From the NCBI RefSeq assembly GCF_008831155.1, contig NZ_WBKB01000012.1, positions 1-64,000 of the forward strand: a DNA stretch of 64,000 bases. The letters are read 5' to 3'. Shown here piece after piece: positions 17,119 to 25,390 of this stretch (positions are counted from its first letter, which is position 1; each line of letters opens with the position of its first letter). The stretch comes from Gulosibacter chungangensis (GTDB lineage: Bacteria; Actinomycetota; Actinomycetes; Actinomycetales; Microbacteriaceae). The notes under the pieces were generated by a model that ran no database searches, had not been told where the DNA came from, and saw nothing but the letters and a program-made list of their open reading frames with translations. The position numbers and the translations under genes were made by a program.

Positions 17119-17847
17119 CTACTGGGCGGTGAATCCGCCGTCCGCGACGAACTCAGAGCCGGTGATGAACTCGGCTTCGTCGCTCGCGAGGTAAGCGATG
17201 AGCGAAGCAATGTTCTCGGGCTTACCGAGTCGCTTCATCGGGGTGATGTCGGCGAGCATCTGGCGGTCGACCTCACCGAGAATCGGCGTGTCGATGAATC
17301 CCGGGTGGACCGAGTTCACGCGGATGCCATCGTTCACCCACGCCATCGCAGCATTCTTCGAGAGAAGGCGCACCGCGCCCTTCGCCGCCTGATAGGCCGG
17401 CCCCGAAACCGCGCTGCCGACGATGCCGTACATCGAGCTGGTCGTGACCGAGTTGCCCTTGGTCTTCTTAAGTTCTTCGTAAGCAGCCTTGAGGCCAAGG
17501 AACACGCTGGTCTGCGTCACCGCGATGGTTTTGTCCCAGCTGGCCAGTGACGTGTCCTGAATCGGAACAGTGTCGCCAATACCGGCGTTGTTCACGAGGA
17601 TGTCGAGCTTGCCGAACTTTGACACGGTCTCGGCGACCGTCGCGTCCCATTCTTCTTCGCTGGTGACGTCGAGCTTCACGAAGTGGACGTTCTCACCGAG
17701 TTCGGCGGCAACCTGCTCGCCAAGCTCGGTGTTGATGTCGGCGATGACGACCTTGCCACCTTCGCTCACAATGCGCTCTGCGGTCGCGCGGCCGATGCCG
17801 CTCGCACCACCGGTGATGAGCGCAACTTTGTCAGTAAACCTAGCCAT
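17119..17847 (-). CDS. SDR-family NAD(P)-dependent oxidoreductase
   Basis: A classical short-chain dehydrogenase/reductase of 242 residues. It has the cofactor motif TGGASGIG (12-19), NNAG (86-89), catalytic S138, Y152 and K156 (YxxxK), and PG at about 189-190. An acidic residue at the end of beta-2 (D37 in VIADIN) favours NAD(H). Relatives include alcohol and cyclohexanol dehydrogenases; substrate is not determined. A strong GAGGAG precedes the ATG. It follows the MFS gene on the same strand with a 109-bp gap containing the palindrome CAACATATGTTG, so it may have its own controlled promoter. A link with the adjacent ketone catabolic operon is possible but not shown. Confidence 0.9.
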   Translation of the reverse strand: MARFTDKVALITGGASGIGRATAERIVSEGGKVVIADINTELGEQVAAELGENVHFVKLDVTSEEEWDATVAETVSKFGKLDILVNNAGIGDTVPIQDTSLASWDKTIAVTQTSVFLGLKAAYEELKKTKGNSVTTSSMYGIVGSAVSGPAYQAAKGAVRLLSKNAAMAWVNDGIRVNSVHPGFIDTPILGEVDRQMLADITPMKRLGKPENIASLIAYLASDEAEFITGSEFVADGGFTAQ

Positions 17848-17891
17848 GGATACTCCTCAATCTTGAAAGGCACTTAGCGCTCAAGATTTAG

Positions 17892-17903
17892 CAACATATG
17901 TTG
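17892..17903. promoter_or_regulatory. Candidate operator palindrome upstream of the SDR gene
   Basis: A perfect 12-bp palindrome, CAACATATGTTG, lies 45 bp upstream of the SDR start in the gap after the MFS gene. Size and symmetry fit a dimeric repressor site. No regulator gene is adjacent. Confidence 0.4.
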
Positions 17904-17956
17904 GATTCTTGCCGAGAACCTGCGCCCCTTCGCGGCCAGCCGGCGACCGCTCGCCG

Positions 17957-19216
17957 CTATTCCCCACCCAGCTCAATCGGCCCGGTCATCGGCGGCTTCG
18001 GGACGTACTTCGGGATGTACCGACCGAATAAGAAGCATCCACCGAACCCAATGACACCGAAGACGGCAGCGGTCACCGGCAGACTGGCCACCGCGGCAAG
18101 CCCCGACACGATAAACGGCACCAAGGCTCCGGACGAGTCGGTGATCGTTCGCCATACCCCGAGGAATGGCGCCGGATCCTGTTGGTCCGCGAGGTCGGCA
18201 CCGAGCGTCATCACGATCCCTGAACCGATGCCGTTCGACAGAGCGAGCCAACAGGTAATCACGATGAACCATAGGTCGACATGCGGGACGCCGAATAGGA
18301 ACGCCAGCACGAGAAAGCCGAGGCCCATGCCCGCCATCGCCGGCACCGCGCTCGCGCCGCGACCGAACTTGTCCATGATCCAGCCGCTGGTGAAGAACAG
18401 CGCAAAATCAATTGCCCCACCGATACCGATGACGACCGCGACGAGCCCGGCATCCATCCCAATCGCGTAGCCCCACAGCGGCAGCACGACCTGCCGCGCC
18501 GAGCGCACCATCATCATCGATCCCGCGCCAACGCCGAGCGTCAGCAAGACATTGCGGCGTCGCGTGAAGGTCCGCCACATCGGCTCTTTGCCTGGCTTCT
18601 CTTCCTTCGCCATGCTCAGGCGCGCATTGGGCTTCGCGTACTTTTCGATATCCGGCAGCACGAGCAGCACCAGAAATATCAGGAACGAGCAGGTAATAAA
18701 CGCCAGGAAGTTCACCTGCGGATCGCCGGTCATGGAGATCAGCCAGGCCGCAAGAAACGGCCCGACGAACATGCCCGAGCGGAACACACCACCGAGTGAG
18801 GACATCGCCCGCGCGCGATATTTGAGCGGCACGTAGGTCGACAGGAACGACTGCCGCGCGAGCGCGAAGGTCGCGGTCATCAGGCCTTGGATCGTGATTC
18901 CAGCGAGGAGCATCCAGGTCGAGGTCGCGAAAAAGGAGATGGATGCGCCGATAATCGTCGCCAGCGCCGCGATCATCATCGCCTTTTGCTCGCCGAGTTT
19001 TCGCACGACGGATGCGGCGGGCAGGTTCCCGACGGCCTGCCCAATCAGCAGCGACCCGGCGATGAAGCCCGCGAAGGCGACGTCGGCGCCGAGTGATGAT
19101 GCCACCGCTGGGATGACGGGGACAATCGACCCCTGCCCGATCGAATAGATAAACGTCGGCAGAAACGCGATTGTCAGCACCCGCGAAAGCGGTGCCTCCC
19201 CCTTGCCAGCAGCCAT
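17957..19216 (-). CDS. MFS transporter
   Basis: A 419-residue polytopic membrane protein with about 12 predicted helices in two halves separated by a charged loop (PDIEKYAKPNARLSMAKEEKPGKEP, here residues about 200-225). The loop after helix 2 carries VRKLGEQKA, in place of the MFS A-motif. No substrate can be deduced. I set the start at 19216 where GGAGGGT directly precedes the ATG; the longer open frame upstream runs through a copy of the palindromic repeat and is not coding. It is divergent from the AbiEi/DUF559-like gene. Confidence 0.88.
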   Translation of the reverse strand: MAAGKGEAPLSRVLTIAFLPTFIYSIGQGSIVPVIPAVASSLGADVAFAGFIAGSLLIGQAVGNLPAASVVRKLGEQKAMMIAALATIIGASISFFATSTWMLLAGITIQGLMTATFALARQSFLSTYVPLKYRARAMSSLGGVFRSGMFVGPFLAAWLISMTGDPQVNFLAFITCSFLIFLVLLVLPDIEKYAKPNARLSMAKEEKPGKEPMWRTFTRRRNVLLTLGVGAGSMMMVRSARQVVLPLWGYAIGMDAGLVAVVIGIGGAIDFALFFTSGWIMDKFGRGASAVPAMAGMGLGFLVLAFLFGVPHVDLWFIVITCWLALSNGIGSGIVMTLGADLADQQDPAPFLGVWRTITDSSGALVPFIVSGLAAVASLPVTAAVFGVIGFGGCFLFGRYIPKYVPKPPMTGPIELGGE

Positions 19217-19295
19217 ACCCTCCAGACTACGCCCGCGCTCGTGGACGCCCGCTGCAGCGCTGCCCCACTCCCTGCTCCGCTCACCTATCCCCCGG

Positions 19296-19357
19296 ATACC
19301 ACCCGAAATGCAGTCGACTACTTTCCTGAAAGTAGTAGACCTCATCGCGGGTGGTAT
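19296..19357. repeat. Intergenic palindromic repeat, copy B
   Basis: A 62-bp imperfect palindrome (ATACCACCCGAAATGCAGTC at the left end, GCGGGTGGTAT at the right) with core ACTTTCCTGAAAGT. It lies in the 336-bp divergent gap between the MFS gene and the AbiEi/DUF559-like gene. The rest of that gap holds only the DnaA-box-like pair at 19496-19514. Confidence 0.85.
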
Positions 19358-19495
19358 TTCCTGACGGGTCGCTTCGGCATCCGCTGCCACTGCTGCCCAA
19401 ATCAGCACGCGTCTACCCCGCCAAACCCGTCACGAATCGTGATGCCGAACGCACTACGGCCCCATTACCACGCCGGCGCTTCGAGGCAGCCGATC

Positions 19496-19514
19496 TATCC
19501 ACAGCGGTGGATAA
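19496..19514. promoter_or_regulatory. Inverted pair of DnaA-box-like sequences
   Basis: The plus strand reads TATCCACAGCGGTGGATAA: TATCCACA followed, after one base, by an inverted near-match (GGTGGATAA). Each arm matches 8 of 9 bases of the TTATCCACA DnaA box. It sits about 40 bp upstream of the AbiEi/DUF559-like gene. It is not accompanied by a cluster of further boxes, so it is not an origin. Confidence 0.5.
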
Positions 19515-19552
19515 CCTCAGCCGATGTGCGCGACTTTCGGTATGACAGGCAC

Positions 19553-20560
19553 ATGGCAGCAGTGATTCGACACGGCAACGAGCGCTACGAGACGACCAAC
19601 AGCAAATGGCAGCTCAATCGCAAGGCAGACCGCGGAGAAATCCTTCGGCTTCGCCCCGGCGCGTTTCTCGCCGGGCAAGGTGAACCCTTGGATGCGGTCT
19701 CGGCAACGCGCATCCATCTTGCGAAAATCGTGGCTACCGTCAGCGAACTGCGGGGCTCGGTTATCGCACGCCAAAGTGCGGCGATATTGCACGGCTTGCC
19801 GCTGTCATTCTCGCTGATCCCCGACCGCGTGATCGTTCATCGCAGCAGCGGCGGCCACCGCAGCCCCTGGGTCCACAGCTATCGAACGCACCATGAGCCG
19901 GACGAAATCGTCGAGATGTACGGCGTGAAAGTCACTAGTCTCGCGCGGACGGTCCGTGATCTCGCCCGGGTCCTTGACCCACGTGACGCCATCGCGATCG
20001 TGGATGCGGCACTTCGGCTTGGTCTCGACAAGTCTCAGCTCGATACGCGGTCGCCTTCCGCCGCGAAGCTCCGAACACTGTTACCGATCGCGAGCAATCG
20101 GAGTGAAAGCCCTCTGGAATCCCGCAGCCGCTTTTTGATCCACGACCTCAACCTTCCGATTCCGCGCGAACAGGTAACAGTGCACGATGAAGCCGGCAAT
20201 CATGTGGCACGTCTCGATTTCTGGTGGCCAGACCTCGGGCTCGCTGGGGAGGCCGATGGGGCGATCAAGTACACAACACTGCTTCGTCCAGGCGAAACGG
20301 CACGCGAGGTCATCGAAGATGAACGGAAACGCGAAAAACGGCTCCAACAACTTGGGATTCACGTGATCCGCTGGGGTTGGGGCGACACAATGCGTTCGGC
20401 GAGCTTTGGACGGTTGCTCGAGAACGGGATGCGCACCGCAGCGAAAATGCCCGCGCCCCGTGGTCACTACGTCGAGGTACCGGTGCCGCCGTTGCCTCCG
20501 GTGGACTATTCGAAGCAGTTTGAGTCGGTTCGGTATCGGCCCTCGGTCGCTGAGGTGTAG
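19553..20560 (+). CDS. AbiEi-like/DUF559 protein with Vsr-type nuclease fold
   Basis: A 335-residue protein of a type common in actinobacteria. The N-terminal third resembles the AbiEi antitoxin region (RGEILRLRPGAFL, then SAAILHGLPL). The C-terminal part resembles the DUF559/Vsr PD-(D/E)xK fold: LDFWWPDLGLAGEADG followed by EDERKREKRLQQLGIHVIRWGW. The D, E and K positions needed for a metal nuclease appear present. No toxin partner (AbiEii) is adjacent, so a working toxin-antitoxin pair is unlikely here. The ATG at 19553 is chosen from homology. The gene is bracketed by copies of the palindromic repeat family. Confidence 0.75.
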   Translation: MAAVIRHGNERYETTNSKWQLNRKADRGEILRLRPGAFLAGQGEPLDAVSATRIHLAKIVATVSELRGSVIARQSAAILHGLPLSFSLIPDRVIVHRSSGGHRSPWVHSYRTHHEPDEIVEMYGVKVTSLARTVRDLARVLDPRDAIAIVDAALRLGLDKSQLDTRSPSAAKLRTLLPIASNRSESPLESRSRFLIHDLNLPIPREQVTVHDEAGNHVARLDFWWPDLGLAGEADGAIKYTTLLRPGETAREVIEDERKREKRLQQLGIHVIRWGWGDTMRSASFGRLLENGMRTAAKMPAPRGHYVEVPVPPLPPVDYSKQFESVRYRPSVAEV

Positions 20561-20607
20561 GCCTTCGACTGGAGCGATGTAGTCAAGATTCGGCCTGCAC
20601 CCTCAGG

Positions 20608-20807
20608 TACCACCGAAAATGCAGTCCAGATCCCGCCTGAGCGGCCCAAATACCACCGACAATACAGTCAGCATTCCGCCTGCGCCACCCAGTTACCACC
20701 GGAAATTTAGTCGACCACTTTCCTGAAAGTGGTCGACTAAATATTCGGTGGTATTCGGAGAATGTGTCACCCTTCAATGGGTGGTCAACTGCATTTTGGG
20801 TGGTATT
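20608..20807. repeat. Intergenic palindromic repeat array, copies C1-C4
   Basis: Two left half-units (from 20608 and 20650, each beginning TACCACCGA and carrying an AGTC core) precede a complete element C3 (20694-20755). C3 contains a 17-bp perfect inverted repeat (20706-20722 and 20725-20741) around CT. A right half-unit (20781-20807, ending GGGTGGTATT) follows. The array fills most of the gap between the AbiEi/DUF559-like gene and clpC, both of which end here. Confidence 0.85.
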
Positions 20808-20840
20808 GGGCAAGCACGCGAGGTCGATAGACATCCGGTG

Positions 20841-20875
20841 CGGTGCGGAGCGGCGCGGAGCGGCGCGGAGCGGCG
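20841..20875. repeat. 10-bp tandem repeat
   Basis: The unit CGGCGCGGAG occurs about three and a half times in a row (20841-20875, first unit with one mismatch). It lies between the palindromic repeat array and the clpC terminator, in non-coding sequence. Confidence 0.8.
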
Positions 20876-20946
20876 GAAGAATCAGCAGCAATCCCGTGCC
20901 GCGGAGCACACAGCACCGAGCTCCACGGCCGAGACCCACGCAACGC

Positions 20947-20992
20947 AAAAGCGCGGGGCGCCTCCTGCAATGAGGAGGCGCCCCGCGCTTTT
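20947..20992 (-). terminator. Intrinsic terminator of clpC
   Basis: A perfect 19-bp GC-rich stem (20947-20965 and 20974-20992) with an 8-nt loop and TTTT at the 3' side of the minus-strand stem, 11 bp past the clpC stop codon. The A-run on the other side makes it potentially bidirectional. Confidence 0.9.
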
Positions 20993-21002
20993 ACGAACCG
21001 AC

Positions 21003-23570
21003 CTAGTTGTCGAGGTCCTGCGTGGTGGTACCGGCTTCGGCGATGCCGACGACCCCGGCTTCGGGATTCACGTCGACAACACCTTCAGCGTTCACGTAGC
21101 CGGAGCCGGCTCCGACGCGCTGGCGCTCTTTGCGCTGGATGTCGAAGTGGAACTCCTTGCCGTCGTAGTCGACTTCAACGTGGTCGCCACCGCGAAGTTC
21201 ACCGCGAAGGATGAATTCCGAGAGCTGGTCTTCGACCTCGTGCTGCATTGCGCGGCGAAGCGGACGCGCACCGAGAGCGGGGTCGTACCCGACCTTGATG
21301 AGCTGTTCCTTCGCGGGCTGCGAGAGCTTCACGGTCATGTCCTGGTCGAGCATGCGCTCGGCAAGGCGCTTTGTGAACAGGTCGACGATCTGCAGCAGTT
21401 CCTTCGGCGAGAGCTGCGGGAACACGATGGTGTCGTCAACACGGTTGAGGAACTCGGGCTTGAAGTGCTTCTTGAGCTCTTCGTTGACCTTGGCCTTCAT
21501 CCGCTCGTACGAGGTCTCGGTGTCACCCTCGATCTGGAAGCCGACGGGGCCACCGGCGATGTCCTTGGTACCGAGGTTCGTCGTCATGATGATGACGGTG
21601 TTCTTGAAGTCCACCACGCGGCCCTGACCGTCAGTCAGACGGCCCTCTTCAAGAATCTGCAGCAGCGAGTTGAAGATGTCCGGGTGGGCCTTCTCGATCT
21701 CGTCAAAGAGCACGACCGAGAACGGCTTGCGGCGTACCTTTTCGGTGAGCTGGCCACCGTCTTCGAAGCCGACGAATCCTGGAGGAGCACCGAAGAGGCG
21801 CGAAACCGTGTGCTTCTCACCGAACTCGGACATGTCGAGGGTGATCAGCGCCGACTCGTCATCGAAGAGGAACTCCGCCAGCGCCTTCGCGAGCTCGGTC
21901 TTACCAACGCCGGTGGGACCGGCGAAGATGAACGAGCCGGATGGGCGGTTCGGGTCCTTGAGGCCCGCACGGGTACGGCGGATGGTCTTCGAGAGTGCGG
22001 CAACCGCTTCTTCCTGACCGATCACGCGCTCGTGCAGAGCGTCTTCCATGAAGACCAGGCGTGCGGTTTCTTCCTCGGTGAGCTTGAACACCGGGATACC
22101 GGTGGCCTGAGCGAGCACCTCGGCAATGAGCCCCGCATCCACGGTGCCGGTTGCCTTGACGTCGCCAGCCTTCCACTGCTTCTCGAGACGAAGGCGCTCG
22201 CCGAGCAGCTTCTTCTCGTCATCGCGCAGGGATGCGGCCTTTTCGAAGTCCTGAAGGTCGATCGCCTCTTCCTTGTCGCTGCGGACCTTGGCGATTTTCT
22301 CGTCAAGCTCGCGCAGCTCGGGCGGCGAGGAAAGCACCGACAGGCGCAGGCGCGCGCCCGCTTCATCGATGAGGTCGATGGCCTTGTCCGGCAGGTGGCG
22401 GTCGGAGACGTAGCGGTCCGAAAGGTTCACCGCGGCGACGATGGCGTCGTCGGTGATGGTGACCTTGTGGAATGCCTCGTACTTGTCGCGCAGACCCTTG
22501 AGGATGTTGATCGAGTGTGCAGCCGAGGGCTCATCCACCAGGATGGGCTGGAAGCGGCGCTCGAGTGCGGCATCCTTCTCGAAGTGCTTCTTGTACTCGT
22601 CGAGCGTGGTGGCACCGATGGTCTGCATTTCACCGCGCGAAAGCATCGGCTTGAGGATGTTCGCGGCGTCGATTGCGCCTTCTGCCGAGCCAGCACCGAC
22701 GAGGGTGTGGATCTCGTCGATGAAGACGATGATGTCGCCGCGGGTCTTGATTTCCTTGGTGACCTTCTTGAGGCGTTCCTCGAAGTCACCGCGGTAGCGG
22801 GAACCTGCGATCAGCGAGCCGAGGTCGAGGCTGTAGAGCTGCTTGTCCTTCAGCGTCTCGGGGACTTCGCCGTTGACGATGGCCTGCGCGAGCCCCTCAA
22901 CCACGGCGGTCTTACCGACGCCGGGCTCACCGATCAGCACGGGGTTGTTCTTGGTGCGACGCGAGAGGATCTGCATCACGCGCTCGATTTCCTTCTCGCG
23001 GCCGATGACCGGGTCGAGCTTGCTATCGCGCGCGAGCTGCGTGAAGTTTTCACCGAATTGGTCGAGCACTGCCGAACCCGAGGGGCTTGCACCGCTGGTA
23101 CCTTCAGGACCTGCCGCAACGGGCTCTTTGCCCTGGAAGCCAGCGAGCAGCTGGATGACCTGCTGCCGGACCGAGTTCAGGTCGGCGCCGAGTTTCACGA
23201 GGACCTGGGCAGCGACGCCCTCACCCTCGCGGATCAGACCGAGCAGGATGTGTTCGGTGCCAATGTAGTTGTGGCCGAGCTGCAGCGCTTCGCGCAGCGA
23301 CAGCTCAAGTACCTTCTTGGCACGCGGAGTAAAGGGAATGTGGCCGTTGGGCTTCTGCTGCCCCTTGCCAATAATGTCCTGCACCTGGTCGCGCACTGCC
23401 TCCAGCGAAATGCCGAGCGACTCAAGCGCCTTGGCCGCAACACCATCGCCCTCGTGGATGAGGCCGAGCAGCAGGTGCTCGGTACCGATGTAGTTGTGGT
23501 TGAGGAGCTTTGCCTCTTCTTGGGCGAGCACGATCACGCGTCGGGCGCGGTCGGTAAAGCGTTCAAACAT
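21003..23570 (-). CDS. clpC: ATP-dependent Clp protease ATP-binding subunit ClpC
   Basis: ClpC is the AAA+ unfoldase that feeds substrates to ClpP and is essential in several actinobacteria. The 855-residue protein shows two N-terminal Clp repeats ([11 protein letters not shown] about 27-37; [11 protein letters not shown] about 102-112). The first AAA+ domain has Walker A GEPGVGKT (214-221). A UvrB/UvrC-like middle motif ([18 protein letters not shown]) distinguishes ClpC from ClpA/B. The second AAA+ domain has GPTGVGKT (about 555-562). AAGGAG precedes the ATG. A ClgR-like site lies about 100 bp upstream and a strong terminator follows, so the gene is monocistronic. Confidence 0.98.
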   Translation of the reverse strand: MFERFTDRARRVIVLAQEEAKLLNHNYIGTEHLLLGLIHEGDGVAAKALESLGISLEAVRDQVQDIIGKGQQKPNGHIPFTPRAKKVLELSLREALQLGHNYIGTEHILLGLIREGEGVAAQVLVKLGADLNSVRQQVIQLLAGFQGKEPVAAGPEGTSGASPSGSAVLDQFGENFTQLARDSKLDPVIGREKEIERVMQILSRRTKNNPVLIGEPGVGKTAVVEGLAQAIVNGEVPETLKDKQLYSLDLGSLIAGSRYRGDFEERLKKVTKEIKTRGDIIVFIDEIHTLVGAGSAEGAIDAANILKPMLSRGEMQTIGATTLDEYKKHFEKDAALERRFQPILVDEPSAAHSINILKGLRDKYEAFHKVTITDDAIVAAVNLSDRYVSDRHLPDKAIDLIDEAGARLRLSVLSSPPELRELDEKIAKVRSDKEEAIDLQDFEKAASLRDDEKKLLGERLRLEKQWKAGDVKATGTVDAGLIAEVLAQATGIPVFKLTEEETARLVFMEDALHERVIGQEEAVAALSKTIRRTRAGLKDPNRPSGSFIFAGPTGVGKTELAKALAEFLFDDESALITLDMSEFGEKHTVSRLFGAPPGFVGFEDGGQLTEKVRRKPFSVVLFDEIEKAHPDIFNSLLQILEEGRLTDGQGRVVDFKNTVIIMTTNLGTKDIAGGPVGFQIEGDTETSYERMKAKVNEELKKHFKPEFLNRVDDTIVFPQLSPKELLQIVDLFTKRLAERMLDQDMTVKLSQPAKEQLIKVGYDPALGARPLRRAMQHEVEDQLSEFILRGELRGGDHVEVDYDGKEFHFDIQRKERQRVGAGSGYVNAEGVVDVNPEAGVVGIAEAGTTTQDLDN

Positions 23571-23669
23571 GCGGATCTCTCCTTCGGGCTGGTTCCGGCG
23601 CCAGTGCTACACCGGTGGCCAGGTTGATTTCGAGCGTACTGGGGGCATCCCTGAAATCTCGCCCCTGTT

Positions 23670-23680
23670 CGCCCTCGGCG
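23670..23680 (-). promoter_or_regulatory. Candidate ClgR binding site upstream of clpC
   Basis: The minus strand reads CGCCGAGGGCG followed by AAC, which fits the ClgR core as I recall it (CGCYNANRGCG then WWS). It lies 100 bp upstream of the clpC start. ClgR is the actinobacterial activator of clp genes. The clgR gene is not in this window, so this is a motif-based inference. Confidence 0.55.
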
Positions 23681-23722
23681 TGAGTCGTTTAGATAACGCC
23701 TGCGCAGGCTTTGCAGCCCGCG

Positions 23723-24892
23723 CTAATCAGCATCAGATCCCGCGGAGTCTTCGTCATGCGAGTGATCTCCGCCGTTGGGATTTACACAGCTCGGGTCAGC
23801 TTCGAAGCGTTCGGCGGAGGCATTTTTCTCCCACACCGCGGTGAGATGATTCGACAGCACCGGCCAGCGCGAGTCGGCTTCAAGTTCACAACCGTGCACC
23901 GAAAACTTGAGTTGGAAATTGCCACCGTCATTCAAGGGGTTCGCGAGGACTTGCACGCCGTAGTCGAGCGCTCCGGCGCCCTCCAGCAGGGACACGAGAT
24001 CAAGCAGGTGCGTCCAAGCCTCAGTCTGCTCAAACGTGGCTTCGGCATCGTCATTTCCCACACCATCCATCACGTCGTCGAAGACGGCGATGCGAATGCG
24101 CAGCGGCGTATCGTGACCACTGTCGCGTAGCACTTCAACGTTTGCGAGCCCATCGACTTCGGCAAAGTGGCTGCCTGCGGTCACGGCATAAGAAAGATCC
24201 GCAATTGACGGGAAGTTGGGGCCGGCGTACTCCCCCTTGGTGCGCGGCGCGAGGTTCAGGAAGTCCCATTGCCCCTCGGTCGCACCCGGGTCAGGCACCG
24301 CGGCGAGTGTTTCGATCAGGATGCGCAGATCGGCTTCCGGAATATCAGTCGGCAGATCGATCAATACGTATCGCGGCGGTTGTTCGGCTTCTTCAGCGCC
24401 GAGGTCGGCGGCACCGTCTGGACCGCCGAGCGCAGGCACGTTCATCGTCGAGGTGAAGGTGCGCAGTTGTACGGCGACCACACTGGCTTGTTGCAGTTCC
24501 AGCCAATAGTTCAGCTGCTCGGCAATCGTCTCATCCGGCAGCTCGTCGAAATAGGAATAGCTGGAGGCACCCGACTGGATCACCGGCTCATATGGCACAA
24601 AACCGCGCTCTTGCGCCTTCCCAGAAAAATCGGCAACAGCCGCGCCGATTTCGGTAAGTGACTCCGCCGCGACATCGGGATCCACCGCAACGGTGAGGCT
24701 CGCCGCGAGCGTCTGCTCGTTGGTATTGAGGTCGACCGCTGCAACGCCCGTGAGGTTTTGCAACTTCCCCACGTAGTTTGCGAACTCGTCAACCTGCGCT
24801 TCAGTTCGCGGCTCGGCGGATGCGCAGCCAGAGGTTCCCAGGACTGATACGAGGCTCAGCGCGAGGGCAACCCCGACGACCAACTGACGCAA
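23723..24892 (-). CDS. Putative secreted lipoprotein of unknown function
   Basis: A 389-residue exported protein. The N-terminus has a hydrophobic signal (about 4-18) ending LGTSGC, a weak lipobox with C23 as the likely lipidated residue. The mature part is mixed alpha/beta with no domain I recognise; it contains two further cysteines late in the sequence (HGCELE and PSCVN). It ends in an H/D-rich tail (HSHDEDSAGSDAD), possibly metal binding. The TTG start (24890-24892) is chosen because GGAGGG lies 8 nt upstream. It sits upstream of clpC on the same strand, with the ClgR-like site between, so they are probably separate units. Confidence 0.75.
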   Translation of the reverse strand: MRQLVVGVALALSLVSVLGTSGCASAEPRTEAQVDEFANYVGKLQNLTGVAAVDLNTNEQTLAASLTVAVDPDVAAESLTEIGAAVADFSGKAQERGFVPYEPVIQSGASSYSYFDELPDETIAEQLNYWLELQQASVVAVQLRTFTSTMNVPALGGPDGAADLGAEEAEQPPRYVLIDLPTDIPEADLRILIETLAAVPDPGATEGQWDFLNLAPRTKGEYAGPNFPSIADLSYAVTAGSHFAEVDGLANVEVLRDSGHDTPLRIRIAVFDDVMDGVGNDDAEATFEQTEAWTHLLDLVSLLEGAGALDYGVQVLANPLNDGGNFQLKFSVHGCELEADSRWPVLSNHLTAVWEKNASAERFEADPSCVNPNGGDHSHDEDSAGSDAD

Positions 24893-25083
24893 GATATTCC
24901 CTCCTCAGCAGGACTCCGGCACAAGATGTGCGACTAACAACTCCACAAGGGTAGGAGGGCAATCCCGACGATTACTGAGGTTTTGCCGAGCGCTCTCAGG
25001 GTATTCGGATAGTGGTGCAACTTGCCGGGGTCACGCGACTCAACGCATCCGAATCAGGCAGTCCCTTGCCAGACCGCGCCAAT

Positions 25084-25115
25084 GAACCCCGCACTAAAAC
25101 AGCAGCGCGGGGTTC
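25084..25115 (-). terminator. Intrinsic terminator of the lysS-side transcript
   Basis: A 9-bp stem, GAACCCCGC (25084-25092) with GCGGGGTTC (25107-25115), and a 14-nt loop, 11 bp past the stop of the 66-residue membrane protein gene on the minus strand. Confidence 0.75.
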
Positions 25116-25126
25116 AGGATGCTCGG

Positions 25127-25327
25127 CTATTCGCCGTCGGCAGGCTTCGGCCTGTTGCGGCGCTCGGCTTCGAAGCGGGCGCGCTCTTCGGCATCTACGT
25201 CGGCACGTTCCTTGCGGATCTTACGGTCTGCGTTAATGGCCGCGTAAATGATGAGTCCGAAGAGAATGCCGATGATGATGGTCGGGGTGACCGACCAGAG
25301 GGCATTAAGCCACCATTCTTGCGTCAT
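25127..25327 (-). CDS. Small single-pass membrane protein
   Basis: A 66-residue protein with one transmembrane helix (about 10-30, VTPTIIIGILFGLIIYAAI) and a highly charged cytoplasmic tail (RKIRKERADVDAEERARFEAERRNR) likely to be helical. Function is unknown. It lies 63 bp downstream of lysS on the same strand and ends at a terminator, so it is probably the last gene of the panC-lysS transcript. My impression is that similar small proteins accompany lysS in related actinobacteria. Confidence 0.7.
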   Translation of the reverse strand: MTQEWWLNALWSVTPTIIIGILFGLIIYAAINADRKIRKERADVDAEERARFEAERRNRPKPADGE

Positions 25328-25390
25328 GATCCTCCAAGTCTACCCGCCCACCCGTTTCCGCAACGGTTCTCCCAGCTTCGGCCGAAGGCC

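Noticed and set aside
19496-19514. The DnaA-box-like pair as a replication origin
   Set aside because: Only two imperfect boxes, no AT-rich unwinding region, and no dnaA, dnaN or gyrB nearby.
19553-20560. A complete type IV toxin-antitoxin system
   Set aside because: Only the AbiEi/DUF559-like gene is present; no AbiEii toxin gene lies on either side.
16968-20807. The palindromic repeats as a CRISPR array or as an insertion sequence
   Set aside because: Spacing is irregular, copies are inverted as well as direct, no spacers or cas genes occur, and no transposase is nearby.
20748-23627. A 959-codon open frame on the plus strand opposite clpC
   Set aside because: It is the antisense shadow of clpC, favoured by GC-rich codon bias; it has no ribosome-binding site and no recognisable domain.
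23700-23711. The GCCTGCGCAGGC palindrome as terminator of the lipoprotein gene
   Set aside because: It has no loop and no T-tract; the nearby imperfect hairpin is weak, so no terminator is called.
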